A stretch of 64,000 nucleotides of DNA, from the NCBI GenBank assembly GCA_015179045.1, contig WHUZ01000002.1:744001-808000 (forward strand). Direction: 5' to 3'. This document shows positions 13,063 to 23,799 of the stretch, piece after piece (position 1 is the stretch's first letter; the number at the start of each line of letters is the position of its first letter). The stretch is from Kalaharituber pfeilii (taxonomy: Eukaryota; Ascomycota; Pezizomycetes; Pezizales; Pezizaceae). The notes under the pieces were generated by a model. The model saw only the letters and a list, made by a program, of their open reading frames with translations, ran no database searches and was not told the DNA's origin. A program made the position numbers and the translations under genes.

Positions 13063-13105
13063 GTATAACAAACCTCGCTATAGCGAATCGTTGGTATAAC
13101 AAACG
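13063..13105. repeat. 12-bp palindrome flanked by direct repeats
   Basis: TCGCTATAGCGA (13075-13086) is a perfect palindrome. It is bracketed by two copies of GTATAACAAAC (13063-13073 and 13094-13104). This arrangement resembles subterminal blocks of decayed pogo-type transposons, but no partner end was found. Confidence 0.55.
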
Positions 13106-15407
13106 AACAGTGGTCGCCAGAGTCACCCACAGCCCAAGTAGGGGAGATGAGCTGTGATGATGATTAATAACCTCGACCGGAAGGAGGGATAGTGATACTT
13201 AAGGCACTAAGTTACAGAAAACTTCCGATCTGTCTTATTTGTTTGCTCGCTGAAGAGAAGGTAAAGAAGCTCCCTACATGGGAAACTGACATCTTGATGT
13301 AGATTCCAACTCAACCTTAGTAAGCTACCCAGAAAGGAAATCAATTTTCATATTCACTCTACACAAGTCTGTTAGAGGTAGCATTGACACGCTCGCCTCC
13401 TTCAGTTGCTTTGGTCGACACTTCTCTCTCTTCGTCTCTCCACGAACACTACCTTCAAAAGCCACACTTACATAGAGGAGTGCGAGTACTCTCCTCCATA
13501 GTAAACCTACGCACTGGGGTAGTCTCGGCACCCCACGGGGCGATGCCCAGTCTCACTCCCCTGCCAAAACACGATCACAAAAAACTCGAAGGCAAAGTTG
13601 ATTTGGGCACGAGAACAATTAGTAGGCTTCGATCAACTGGAATTAGCTATAGTTACATTCACTCACTATTTTCAACACGAATCAAGAAGTATCGACAAGA
13701 ACAAGCCTTGTATTAGATGTCCGCCAGTTTCATTGCTCGACAAATCAATGAATAGCATACAGGCTCGAACAGCATCAGAGTGCTCTATAAGAAATGAGCT
13801 AACGATAGGATGAGTATACCATCTCATACGGCGTGAGAGCCTTTAGAACATCTACTATATGCCTCGCCACAAGCTGGAGATCTCACCCAACAGGGTGAAA
13901 TATATTTATCATATATACAGAATTTGAACGATTTGGGTGAACTACCAGCAAGATGACCCTTAGAAGCGGTCTTCCAGTACTCCTGCTTCGAGTCCATCAC
14001 ACCGGGCGGAAGAAAACTGACCAATCCCATATTTCGCTTTCGAAAAGCTCGCTGGAACGAATGGTGCACGCAGACATTCACTAGCTTTGAATGGACAATA
14101 AGTATTCTGTGTAGCTACAGGAAGAATTTTTTATTGACACTATAAATTCCTCTCAAGCACAGCTTCGAGTTGCAATTCTCAATCCCAAAGTTACCGCCAC
14201 CTGCAATCGACCATCAATTCAGTCCTCAGCGTCGGTAGCACTCAAGATATTAGACTCATTGAGAGCAGAGAGCTTCCCAGTGTTGGCATTTTTTATCTAG
14301 TTCAATGAATTTAATTAGCATCAGTCCTTAGAAATCATACAGGCTAGAACAACCAAGTGATAGAATATGGAGAGCGTGTTTTTTTGCGGTGAGCATACCT
14401 CGTATCTTGGGTGTTCAGGGCTTGCCTTGACGGTGACACCTGTGCTACCTGCAGGTTCGTCATGCGTAATAACACGCTCAATAGTGCCGTGAGAGGTAGA
14501 AGAATTGGTATCACGCCCTACATTAAGAAAATTAGCACCTATTTCAAGTCACTTAACCCTACGTTGGATGCGATTGTGATGGTAACATGTTGAAGGACTA
14601 CTCACCGCCAATTGGACGATATTCAACGTACTGGCCTTGGTGGTACTTCGGCATATTGAAAATTAGGATTAAATTGAGTTATTGAAGATATTAAATTTTA
14701 GAGTGCTGATGCACGAACTAAGAATATGGATTAACAGCTGCAGGCGGATGGTTTTTGACCAGCAAATGTTTTGGATATTGCAGATGGACAAAAGTCGTTC
14801 CTATAAATAAGCGAGATTGCGGATAATGCTTCAATGCACCAGTGAGCTCAATGCACTGGCCACAGCCAGCTTTGGATGGACAGCCACCGTACTCAAATCA
14901 ATCGTATGAATCACGTCAAGCTGTTGGTGTGGCGGTCAACTGGTCAATAATGAGGTCATCATGAAGGTGACAGCGAGCACATGAGCATTATACCACCAAA
15001 AAAAAGTAGGGACAGGGTCCAGTTGATGATAAACCATTTCTGAAAGCATTCAAGGAAAGAATCTTATTTGATTTTGTATGCTATAAGCAATAGGCGGCAT
15101 CTTTTTACACATAAAGAACTATGAATGGCGAACTCGGATTTCCTACTCGGCATATACACGTGCAGGCAATTTTCCTATGGCTGCGTGCAAGGACAATTCG
15201 TAAGACGACCAACCCTTCGGATTACTTGAAATCTACAAGTAGTAGTTGTGACAACAAAATTGCATTATATGATTTGATCCCGGTCACGCAATGGACAATA
15301 TAGTGTACAAAAAAATTTTTTTTCCTACTTATTTATTTTCTCTTAATGTGTTTTGATGTTTGATAACGCAGGGATATGGAATTCCGTGACTGGATCATTC
15401 TACGCAT

Positions 15408-16544
15408 TTACAGCTTCATAGATCCTGCCTCGTCGTTGAACCTTTTTTCAGCAGTTTCCCAATTGATAATATTCCAAATTCCGTGCACATAGGATGCCTT
15501 ATCGTTGTAGTACTGATTTGCTTATCATTAGCTACAAGCCCCTTGGCTGAAATGCAAAAACAGGCACAATGTATAGACAAACCTGGAGGTAGTAAGCATG
15601 CTCCCACATATCTACTCCAAAAATTGGCAGCTTGCCACCCGTGACGGGATCTTGGTCCTTTGTAGTCTCGATACTTAGAACACCGGATCCGTCCTTGGCA
15701 AGCCAACCCCATCCACTTCCTTGGATACCAAGCAGAGTCGTGCTAAAGGTTTCCTTAAACGTGTCATAACTGCCCCAACGCTTTTGAATTGCGGCTTGAA
15801 GCCTGGGCGCGGATGACGGAGAGGCTGCAGGACTAGTCGCCGAGCACAGGCCTGTCCAGAATAGAGAGTGGTTGATGTGGCCACCGCCATTGAAGTTACT
15901 AGATATGAAAAGTTGTTGCAGTGGTCAGTCTTGGATAGTTTCGACTTGTAAAATTGGGGTTCATAATTAAACATGACTGAAAGGTGATGTTTACATTACC
16001 TGTTGCAGCTCAATTTGTTGTTTGATGTCGTTTTTGGCAAGCGCCTTGACGAGGCTTGCGAGGGCCGCATTGAGGTTGTTGACGTAGGCTTGATGGTGCT
16101 TCTTGTGGTGAAGCTCCATGATTTGCTTGCTAATGTAGGGCTCCAAGGCCTGTTGTTCAGGATGAATTGAGCAATTGCTTCATGGACAAGCTTCGGACAA
16201 TTCAAATGACCACGGCCTTTTTTGGCGAATAGTACACAATCTCATGATCAAACGTTTCACATTTGGGGAGTGTCTCAGGCATAGTATGCACTTACATCGT
16301 ATTTATAAGGCAACGCCGGAAGCATATACTTTGGTTGACATTGTTCCGCCATAATTTCGTCGAGTTGATAGGATTGAACTATTGTCTCAGGTTCTGTGCT
16401 CGCTTCGAAACTGGCCACTGGCGTCGTTGTTGTAATTGGTGTTGACAGACTTGATACCGCTGAGCTGGACTCTGAAGGGTTGGTGAAGTTGAATACGATC
16501 TGGGGAAGTTGAGCAAATAGTGCTAGGACCTGCTGGAGTTGCAT
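15408..16544 (-). CDS. Manganese superoxide dismutase
   Basis: Dismutates superoxide to hydrogen peroxide and oxygen. Exons read on the minus strand are 16544-16296, 16149-15995, 15898-15583 and 15512-15408. The metal ligands are all present: the first His of LHHKKHH, the second His of [11 protein letters not shown], and Asp and His of [11 protein letters not shown]. The gateway Tyr of HHQAYVNN and a Gln in DQDPVTGG, typical of the Mn form, are also present. From ATG 16544 the protein has 274 residues with an N-terminal extension of 64 residues rich in Ser, Thr and Pro. From the internal ATG at 16352 (MAEQCQPKY) it has 210 residues, the usual size of a cytosolic fungal Mn-SOD. The extension does not look like a strongly basic mitochondrial presequence. 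Exon 2 must end at GTAAT before the donor GTAAAC to keep the frame (QQVINFNGGG). Confidence 0.92.
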
Positions 16545-19428
16545 CTATTTAATTTGGATATGACGATTCCTATAAAATTCACAGCAATTTTTGTCCCCCC
16601 CCAATGGGCTAAAACGAGAGCAGTACTACGGGGCGAATGTTTGGGCGATGGGGGGGCGGGGGTGTTGATCTAAGGGTACGTACTGCACTTTTTGGGCTGC
16701 GGCGGGATGTGAGATGCAATGAAACGTTAGGCTGACGTATAGACGTTGAAAACCTGTAACGGCCGAGGAGCTATGGACGTTATGAGATGCAACTTGGGAT
16801 GACATATGACGTTGATTGCAGCAAAGATCCGTCCTTAGTGTCGTTGAACAAGCGAGGATGCAAACGGGAGTGTGTGGGCCTAACGACTCGCTCTAAATAG
16901 CCGAAAGTCTTGGCGTAGCACTTGGAGATACATTTGTCCTGATGCATTGACAGGTATTGTGATAGCTTTTCATTGTTATCCGGAGAAAGATTATAAACCC
17001 TTAATAAAATATAAATGAAATATTGAGAATTATTCACAAAAAAAGGCATGCAGCTTCAATTATATTGTCATTTGAGATTGAGAATCTTGCATTTTATCTG
17101 ATCAAATATCGGAATTGAACATAAGACTGAGTATTTTGAGAATAATAGTAATAGTGTGTCAACAAACTCTGTTAATGACTTCTAACTCCCACGAAGCCAC
17201 ATTCCATCATTCGGCCTTGCTGGCGAAGATTTGAGAGGAACCTGCATTAGTGAGAATATTTTATTTGCAACGCATCAATGCCAACGTTTTATGCTACCCA
17301 GATGAGTGCCAATATCCAGTTCTTAGGCTCATATTTGCACAGCGAAAAGGGAGCAGGGTGATGTACAGTGATCCGGTGCTGATACCCGATAGCCTTGAGT
17401 CAGTGGCATCAACAAATCTTACACTTTTACGCCATGGGCGTTTATGATACCCGCGACTTCCATTCCCGGCATCTTCATCCCGCTTTCAGCCTCCCAGCAT
17501 CACAATCCAACTGCTCCAGCACCCGATTCATAAGGTAAAGTAGTACCCTGCGTCTCTGAATACCCACTTTCCTAGGCGCTCTCCATAACGCAGGACGCCG
17601 TTCCTCCCTTTCACCATCCTGAAACAATCTCTACTGATGCTGCACCTCCCAGCTTGCCGTCCTCATACCAATGATGCTAATGCAAGGCCCTGAGTTTCTT
17701 GGCGCATGCTCTCTCAATGCTCTTTCTGAATTTTGCCTCTGAAGGCCTCTTTATTAATATTACTCTCCCATTCTGTATGCATTCAACACTGTACAGTCTG
17801 AGCTGTACCGCTACCAAGAGAGCCTCATCACCCCTTGTAAATCATGAGTGTTCTTTATCGTCCATAGTGTCTCGTCATACATGTCAATTGAGCCAGTTCT
17901 GGTACATGCTGCGCTGTCGAGTAGAACATCTTACACCTCGAAAGCATTGTGTCAATTGTCAATTAAGCACGTTCTGCCATATGTCGTGTCACCGAGGGCT
18001 CTGTATTGCAGATCTCGAGAGGCTGAAGTTATAGCCGTCAAGAGGGTCATGTCATAGCAGTCAATCCAGCCATGCTCTCTGCAATCCTCGTTGCGCTGGA
18101 ATGCGGAGATCCGCTCAGGGCTAATTTCAGCCTCCTGAACCGACTGGCTGGTAGCGTAATGATAAGTCTTGATGTAGTGCGTTTTTTATTAAATCTCCGA
18201 CATTACGCAGACATCATCGTTCAATGTACTTGCAGAACAGAAGTTGCCTCGTGGTGTATTTATTCTTCGTTTGCATGCTCACCTCAAGGTACCGTTCGAA
18301 GAACATCTCTCTTAGGGGAGTTTAGAGACAGCTAGGGAATACCGTATGATTCTTCGGACAATGGAGCAGCCTAGCTCAAGCTCCAAGGATAGTTCAGCGG
18401 CTAATAATTGCGTAGCCTCAAGGAATTGGAATTTATGCGAGGACTTAAAGGGCGGATTGTAGCTAGTAGGGTTGCGAAGCCTGATTGGGGATATAGAGAA
18501 AAGCTTCATGTTCGAAAGCGCAAGGCTAATCCCTCCATATATTGGCCAGGAGCAAAGGGCTGCAGGAAGCAATGGGGCAGATGGGGCAAATGCAGATGAG
18601 GGAGGGGAAGGGAGGGGAAGTAGCAATGTTAGTGAACTGCGTGCTCGTGGGGATGGCTCAGGATCAACGAAACGCATATGCTTATCGAAGTTGCATTATT
18701 ACATAATGAGAATTATGTAGAATCCGATTAACGATGCATAGGAACAACGGACCACTGACAGCATCTGTAATTTCCTGCATTTTCTAATAGTTAAGCCAGC
18801 AATAATGTACTCCGTATTCCTCAACCTGTGTGCCCGTCGTTATCATGTGTTAGTGTAGGTCTTAGTCAGCGTATCAAGCGGCTGTGGCGGTAACTGAGTC
18901 TCAGCCTGAATCTGACCCTGTGACATCCCCTCCAATATCTAACACATTCAGCCCACGACAGGAGCATCACGCTCCAAGTCTTCCACGGACTCGCAACTTG
19001 TATATATTTTCCCCCGTGTGCGCCTTTTCCTTCAACCTCACGGCTGATCCGCTGGCTCGTCATCCAACTGAGGGACATTCTAGCAGGTAAGTAGATCTAC
19101 CTAGCTGCAGAACTCTCTGTACAAGCCTGTGTGACAGCCCACCATGCATGCTGTACTGGAGCATATGACACATGCGGGAGTAACAGATTGTTGTCAGATC
19201 CCTTAATATGCTTGGTTCATGGGGAACCCAACAGTCTCTAGTCATGGTTTTCTGACAATTTTCTTTCACAGTTTTCTCTCACGCGGCGACACGACTCTAT
19301 TTCACTGTAAATACTCCGATATTTAACTGCGCCTGCCTAAGCTGCTCCATTTTTGAGGGGTCTCTGCTTTCAAGCGCACGATATTGGAAGGACGGCGAGC
19401 CCATTACTGTGAGCAGTGAAGGAGAGCA
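16545..19428. other. Spacer between the SOD and CK2 genes
   Basis: About 2.9 kb with no recognisable gene. Just upstream of the SOD gene are runs of G (16651-16662, GGGGGGCGGGGG) that could form a G-quadruplex, and a C run near 16595. The stretch 17460-18060 has scattered open segments in shifting minus-strand frames, compatible with a decayed gene, but no motif could be assigned. Confidence 0.45.
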
Positions 19429-20415
19429 ATGGCAGCGGGTATGATTATTCATGTTAACCCACACCTTTGCATTTAATAAGTGTAGAATAAACTTAAAGTT
19501 GACGAATTTAGTTGATGAATACCAATCAGAGACAGATAGCGATTACACAACATACTGGAGAGACTGGGTCTGCCCCCGCGAACGCCCTTCCCATTGATAC
19601 ATCCACCCCGACCATCTCCAACAGCGTTAAAGGAACCAAAGCCGCTGACTAGATATGCGATTTCGCGAACAGTTCATAGGGACCAAAGGGAACGAATATT
19701 TCTGCGAAATTGATGAGGAATATCTAACGGACCGATTCAACCTCACAGGGCTCCAACAAGAAGTCCAATACTATCAATATGCCCTTGATCTAGTTACGGA
19801 TATCTTCGACTTCGATTGCGACGATGAAACAAGGGAGCAGATTGAAAAGAGTGCAAGACATCTATATGGCCTCGTTCACGCCCGATACATAATTACTACC
19901 AGGGGTCTCGCGAAGATGGTGAGGATCATTGATGATTATTGTTCGCGGCAAATATCTCTGACACTTGATAGTTGGAAAAATACAAGAAATTCGACTTTGG
20001 CCGGTGTCCTCGCGTTTTATGCCGCGCTCATCCCCTTTTACCGATTGGTCTTACGGATGTTCCGGCCGTCAAAGCCGTCAAGTTGTTCTGCGCTAAGTGT
20101 GAAGACGTTTATTCTCCCAAGTCATCGAGACATGCAGCTATCGATGGTGCATATTTCGGCTCAAGCTTCCCCCACATACTCTTCCAGGTCTATCCGCAAT
20201 TGATACCTCCTAAGAGCAATGAAAGGCACGTTCCAAGGTGCTTTGGGTTCAAAGTGCATGCAACTGCAGCCTTGGCTCGGTGGCAAGAAGCAGAGAAGGA
20301 GGCACAGAGGAAAAGGCTCCTGGAGGCTGGGGTGGAGGTCGCGGAGGAGAAGGATGAGGAGGATAGTGAAGAAGAGGACAGTGAAGACGATGGAGGAGAT
20401 CAACGACCTTTGTAG
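19429..20415 (+). CDS. CKB1: Casein kinase 2 regulatory (beta) subunit
   Basis: Regulatory subunit of the CK2 tetramer, which dimerises and recruits the catalytic alpha subunits. Exons are 19429-19438, 19512-19567, 19673-19918 and 19972-20415, for 251 residues. The N terminus has the acidic DSDYTTYW segment and the family block GTKGNEYFCEIDEEY. DRFNLTGL and HARYIITTRGLAKM follow. The zinc-binding dimer interface has all four cysteines (CPRVLC and CAKC, about 24 residues apart), then SSRHAAIDGAYFG and FPHILFQVYP. The C terminus is strongly acidic. The acceptor at 19672 (GAACAG) gives the expected RDWFIGTKG, so an apparent ATG at 19655 is inside the intron. The first exon is only 10 nt, and its start codon is the least certain part. 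Confidence 0.93.
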
Positions 20416-21237
20416 CCTTCTCCTCACGCAAAACTTTGCACTTGGTCAGGAATTTGTGCCGTTGTTGATGGATTATTAATCATATATTTCAGTGCCTCCT
20501 TACATGTTTGAAATTCTAAATGAGGTATTGTATTGATCTAAATGGAGTAGACCGTCGTTGCTTTTGGGTTTGCAACCGGTGGCTGCATTGGGGGCGCATA
20601 AAGGGCGGACGAGCTATGGAGGTTCATTGATGACAACTGTTTCGAAATTTATATTTCCAGTTTGGTTACTTTGCCTTTTTTTTTTACCACGGTTCCTGCA
20701 AATATCTCGTGGAGTTTCTTCTTTCATTTGTTTTCATTTCTCTTTCATTAATTTAGATCATGATTATAGTTCAATACTTTTGTGCATCGGTAGCTAAAAT
20801 GCTCAAACTGCCAAACATTTTACTCCTTTCTATTCGGTGGCTACCATGTGGTCTCCGTTGTAACTCTTTTTCTTATTTCTTTCTCCCACCTGTAAACTGA
20901 GAATTATTTGCATTTTGCAAGTTGCATTTTCTCATGCAGGGCTGATCTCTCGCGTAACTTTAGCGTCACCAGGCTAGAATAACATGCATGCACTACCCCT
21001 CCGTAATCGAGGAACATTTTAGTTGCTCTTAACCCCCGAGAGTTCCAACGGCAGAACTGCTCCATAACTCTTGACGTGTCACAGCTTCCTAAACCATGTA
21101 CACCCGAGACCAACCAGACTGCCATGTACAATGTTCTACTTCACATTCTTCCTTTGGATAACCTTTACCATCCTCATGTTGTTATGTAGAAGATAAAGAT
21201 TGCACACTGTTTAATGGCCTCCCAGCATAGAGACACT
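20416..21237. other. CK2 gene 3' region and spacer
   Basis: About 0.8 kb, T-rich near 20680-20770, with no gene seen. It ends at the tRNA gene. Confidence 0.6.
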
Positions 21238-21309
21238 GGGATTGTGGCCTAATGGTAAGGCGTTGGTTTTCGGCACCAAAAATTGCAGGTTCGAGTCCTG
21301 TCAGTCTCG
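21238..21309 (+). tRNA. tRNA-Arg (anticodon UCG)
   Basis: A 72-nt cloverleaf without intron. The acceptor GGGATTG pairs with CAGTCTC (two G-U pairs). The D arm is GCCT-AATGGTA-AGGC. The anticodon arm is TTGGT-TTTCGGC-ACCAA, with TCG at the anticodon position. The variable loop is AAATT, the T arm is GCAGG-TTCGAGT-CCTGT, and G is the discriminator. A and B boxes (TGGCCTAATGG, GGTTCGAGTCC) are good matches to the pol III internal promoter. A T9 run at 21340-21348 can terminate transcription. The gene reads CGA and, by wobble, CGG arginine codons. The 3' CCA is not encoded, as usual in eukaryotes. Confidence 0.93.
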
Positions 21310-21339
21310 GATGGAACCGTTCACACGAGGGCTGGTTCA

Positions 21340-21348
21340 TTTTTTTTT
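21340..21348 (+). terminator. Pol III T-run terminator of the tRNA gene
   Basis: Nine consecutive T about 30 bp after the mature 3' end of the tRNA-Arg gene. Confidence 0.7.
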
Positions 21349-22499
21349 GTCAGATAATTTTATCCCTTTGCCTCCCCCGAGATCCCAGATCTGCTTCATC
21401 TAGGCTTCAAGTAACATTGTCAATGAAGCCTACCAATCTACATTTTTTTGTAGCTTTATAGTGCGCAGTTACCCTCAACGTTTTTAATTTCATGTATAAA
21501 ACCTTGGCCTCTTGGCTTAATGTCGATTGTGTAACGTTCAGGAATAACGATATCATATATATTCTTTACGAAAAGCTGTCTGCTCCACTATTTATACATC
21601 GACGGATATACTGAGTACAGCTTCACTAATGTGTACAAGTACTAGTACATACAAGTATCTCAAATTATTCCATACAGTACCTCAAGTAAGCCATTTCGGG
21701 GTTAGGTTGATATGCAGCAAAGACCAAGTGCTACTTCCTCGGATTCCCCACCTTACTCTGGAGAAATGAGAAAAGTCCCTCGACACATGTTCACAGAAGG
21801 CGACATGACAAGCGAGCAGCTGCTTCAAGTTTCGAATACGAGCAACGGCGACTGCGGCAAAACACCAGGAGGAGGGAAAAATGGGGGTGCTGAATTGGTC
21901 ATCAGGTCGTATGCCAACCGTGATCCTTGGCGCTTCTGCAAGTACTTCTATACGAAGGTTCAGAAATGGCAGGATAGAGCTTTTCTGTGATGGAAAGCTA
22001 AGCCATCTAACAATAACCGTCGTAGACATTGTTTTTGTACTGTAAGAGTACACGAGTTGACAGCGTGAGTATACGTAAGGCGTACAGCACTTTGCCGATA
22101 TGCTGAACACGAGATTGCATAAACAAAAGGCCTGCTCAAGCCAAGTATCCCTGCTACCCCTGTCTCTACTCTCGGAAGGCCTATCTACTCTAGCATCGGG
22201 TACCAGGCACTGTTACACCGTGGCCCAGGGCACAGTGCAATGGTTGATATGAGGGTAAGATGCGACATCCGCGTCGACACAAGTGTCTTCATTGTCGCCA
22301 CTTCATCTCATCGTTCACTTCCTTCTTCTATTTTAGTCACTGTTTTTGTAAATGAGCATTAAGTATATATGCACAGTTTAGGATAAAATACCTGATCCGC
22401 AGTGGGGGGAAGAGAAGGAGGAGGAATTGAGTACTACTAGTGTTTGCTCCTATTTGGCACTATGTATGTTTGTATGAAGGATTTTTTTGATGCAAGAGT
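21349..22499. other. Spacer between tRNA-Arg and COQ4
   Basis: About 1.15 kb. An open frame at 21712-21990 (92 codons, +) has no recognisable domain and I do not call it a gene. The rest holds the 3' region of COQ4. Confidence 0.5.
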
Positions 22500-23498
22500 T
22501 CAGTTTGGTGATGCTGTTGACAAAGGTGAGGATAAAGATGAGGCCTGTGCTAGTTGCTCCTGTTCATTCTCAGCTTTCTGTTTCTGCTTCTTCTCTTTTT
22601 CGGCTCTGCGGAGGGCGCGGAGGCTGTAGGTTACCCAATACCAATAGTTAGTGCGTGTTCAGCTCGATGATTTTCAAAAACACATGTACTAAGTGGACAG
22701 GCAGTTTGGAAATAGGGCGGGGAACAAATCATACTCCGGAGGAGGCTCAATGCCCAATCTTGCTCTGAGCTCCCCGATGTCCGTCTCTAACTCCTTCTCC
22801 CAATACACATTAATCAATGGCTGACATTTCAAGCCGTTCTCCACTGCCCATGGGAAATATATGCCCCACATCCTTCCCCTCTGCTCCTTGTTCAGCGTAA
22901 GCGCCGTCAATGCTGCCATTCCCGTCATAGGTAGTAGGGTATTGCAGAATTCAAATAACTTTAGCGCGACCTCCCCCTCGCGGAAGACTGGTAAGCCGGT
23001 GATGGTGTGGTAAAAATCGTGGGACTCACGGTATCGCTGGAGGACATAGGCGAGCTCTGGAGTGGGGAGATGCCGGACGGGTGAGCGGGTGTCGGGCGAG
23101 ACGTGGTTGGACTGGAGCCAGGATGCGTATGTGTGGCCGAGGGTGTTGGCGGGGAGGGAGAGCAGGGCAGAGACGGGAGGCAAGGTGGAAGAACTGATGC
23201 GGGGCTTGGTGCGGAGGAGCAGGCGGCCGGTGGGGGAGGAAAGCATGGTGCGGTGGAGGCGGGGGATCATGAAGGCGGTGGTTTCGGACACGAGCGCAAC
23301 GAGGTCACCCCTACGGGGGTTGAGGAAGGCGCCGACTGTGGAGAGGAAGGCGAGGAGGGAGGATTCGAGGGGTGTGAGGGGGACATGGTGGGGGTAGAGG
23401 GGGGGCGGGCGGGAGAGGACGGAGAAGCAGCGGGCGCGGGGAGTAGGGGCGAGGAAGGAGAAGATAGCGGCACCTGCGCGAGCGCGGAGTGGGGCCAT
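22500..23498 (-). CDS. COQ4: Ubiquinone biosynthesis protein Coq4
   Basis: Mitochondrial matrix-side component that organises the coenzyme Q synthome. Recent work ties the family to C1 decarboxylation/hydroxylation of the Q ring. Exons on the minus strand are 23498-22735 and 22623-22500, for 295 residues. The N terminus (MAPLRARAGA...TPRARCFSVLSRPP) is Arg/Ala/Ser-rich and acid-free, as in a mitochondrial presequence. The body contains the family metal motif HDFYHTITGLPV and later GIYFPWAVENG. Reading on past 22735 would give an odd tail ending at 22689. Splicing from GTATGA joins PPPD to LRALRRAEKEKKQKQKAEN, the charged C terminus expected of fungal Coq4. An in-frame upstream ATG at 23630 would add 44 proline-rich residues and is less likely. 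The gene is divergent from RAV2. Confidence 0.93.
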
Positions 23499-23799
23499 TG
23501 CGGTGGCGGGTGGTGGTGATAGTGATGGTGACGGTGATAGTGGATGATGGCGCGGGGGAGGGGGCCGTGGTGATATCGGTGCTGCCCGGGCGGGAATCCG
23601 CGTGTTGCCGACGTCACGTGGCGCACGCAATGCCGCCGATCATCCGGCGCCTCCTGCAGCCCAACGATGTAACCGCAGCCCCCAAACCTCACCGCCAACG
23701 GCCCCGCACATCGCCAACCCCCGCCAAAAAACAAAAGCAAAAAAGCAAAAAAAAAAAAAAAAAAGAGAGTAAGAATAAGAAAAAGAATAAGAATGAAAA
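23499..23799. promoter_or_regulatory. Shared divergent promoter of COQ4 and RAV2
   Basis: The two start codons are 301 bp apart. At 23610-23621 lies GACGTCACGTGG, in which a CRE-like GACGTCA overlaps an E-box CACGTG. A GGTGAT/GATGGT-type microsatellite (about 23507-23548) and an A-rich run (about 23740-23764) fill much of the rest. Regulation by bZIP or bHLH factors is inferred from the site only. Confidence 0.45.

Larger units (their letters stand above)
10524..15407. other. Long gene-free region downstream of the kinase
   Basis: About 4.9 kb without a supportable gene. It contains the kinase 3' region with T-rich tracts, a pure T run of 29 at 11436-11464, many GATGAT-type repeats near 10970-11140, and a palindrome with flanking repeats at 13063-13105. 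Open frames around 12700-13130 and 13384-13716 are not recognisable. The second contains a short helix-turn-helix-like stretch (LRSTGISYSYIHSLF) that could be transposon debris. No tRNA or rRNA was seen. Confidence 0.5.

Noticed and set aside
13384..13716. 110-codon frame with a helix-turn-helix-like stretch
   Set aside because: Only about 20 residues resemble a transposase helix-turn-helix, too little for a feature call.
19655..20203. CK2 beta starting at the ATG at 19655 and reading to 20203
   Set aside because: This start lies in an intron, and the frame misses the 19919-19971 intron. Splicing restores RDWFIGTKG and the complete zinc-binding domain.
22689..22736. COQ4 ending at 22689 without splicing
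   Set aside because: The tail would be unlike the family. A GTATGA donor at 22734 and a CTACAG acceptor before 22623 give the expected charged C terminus in frame.
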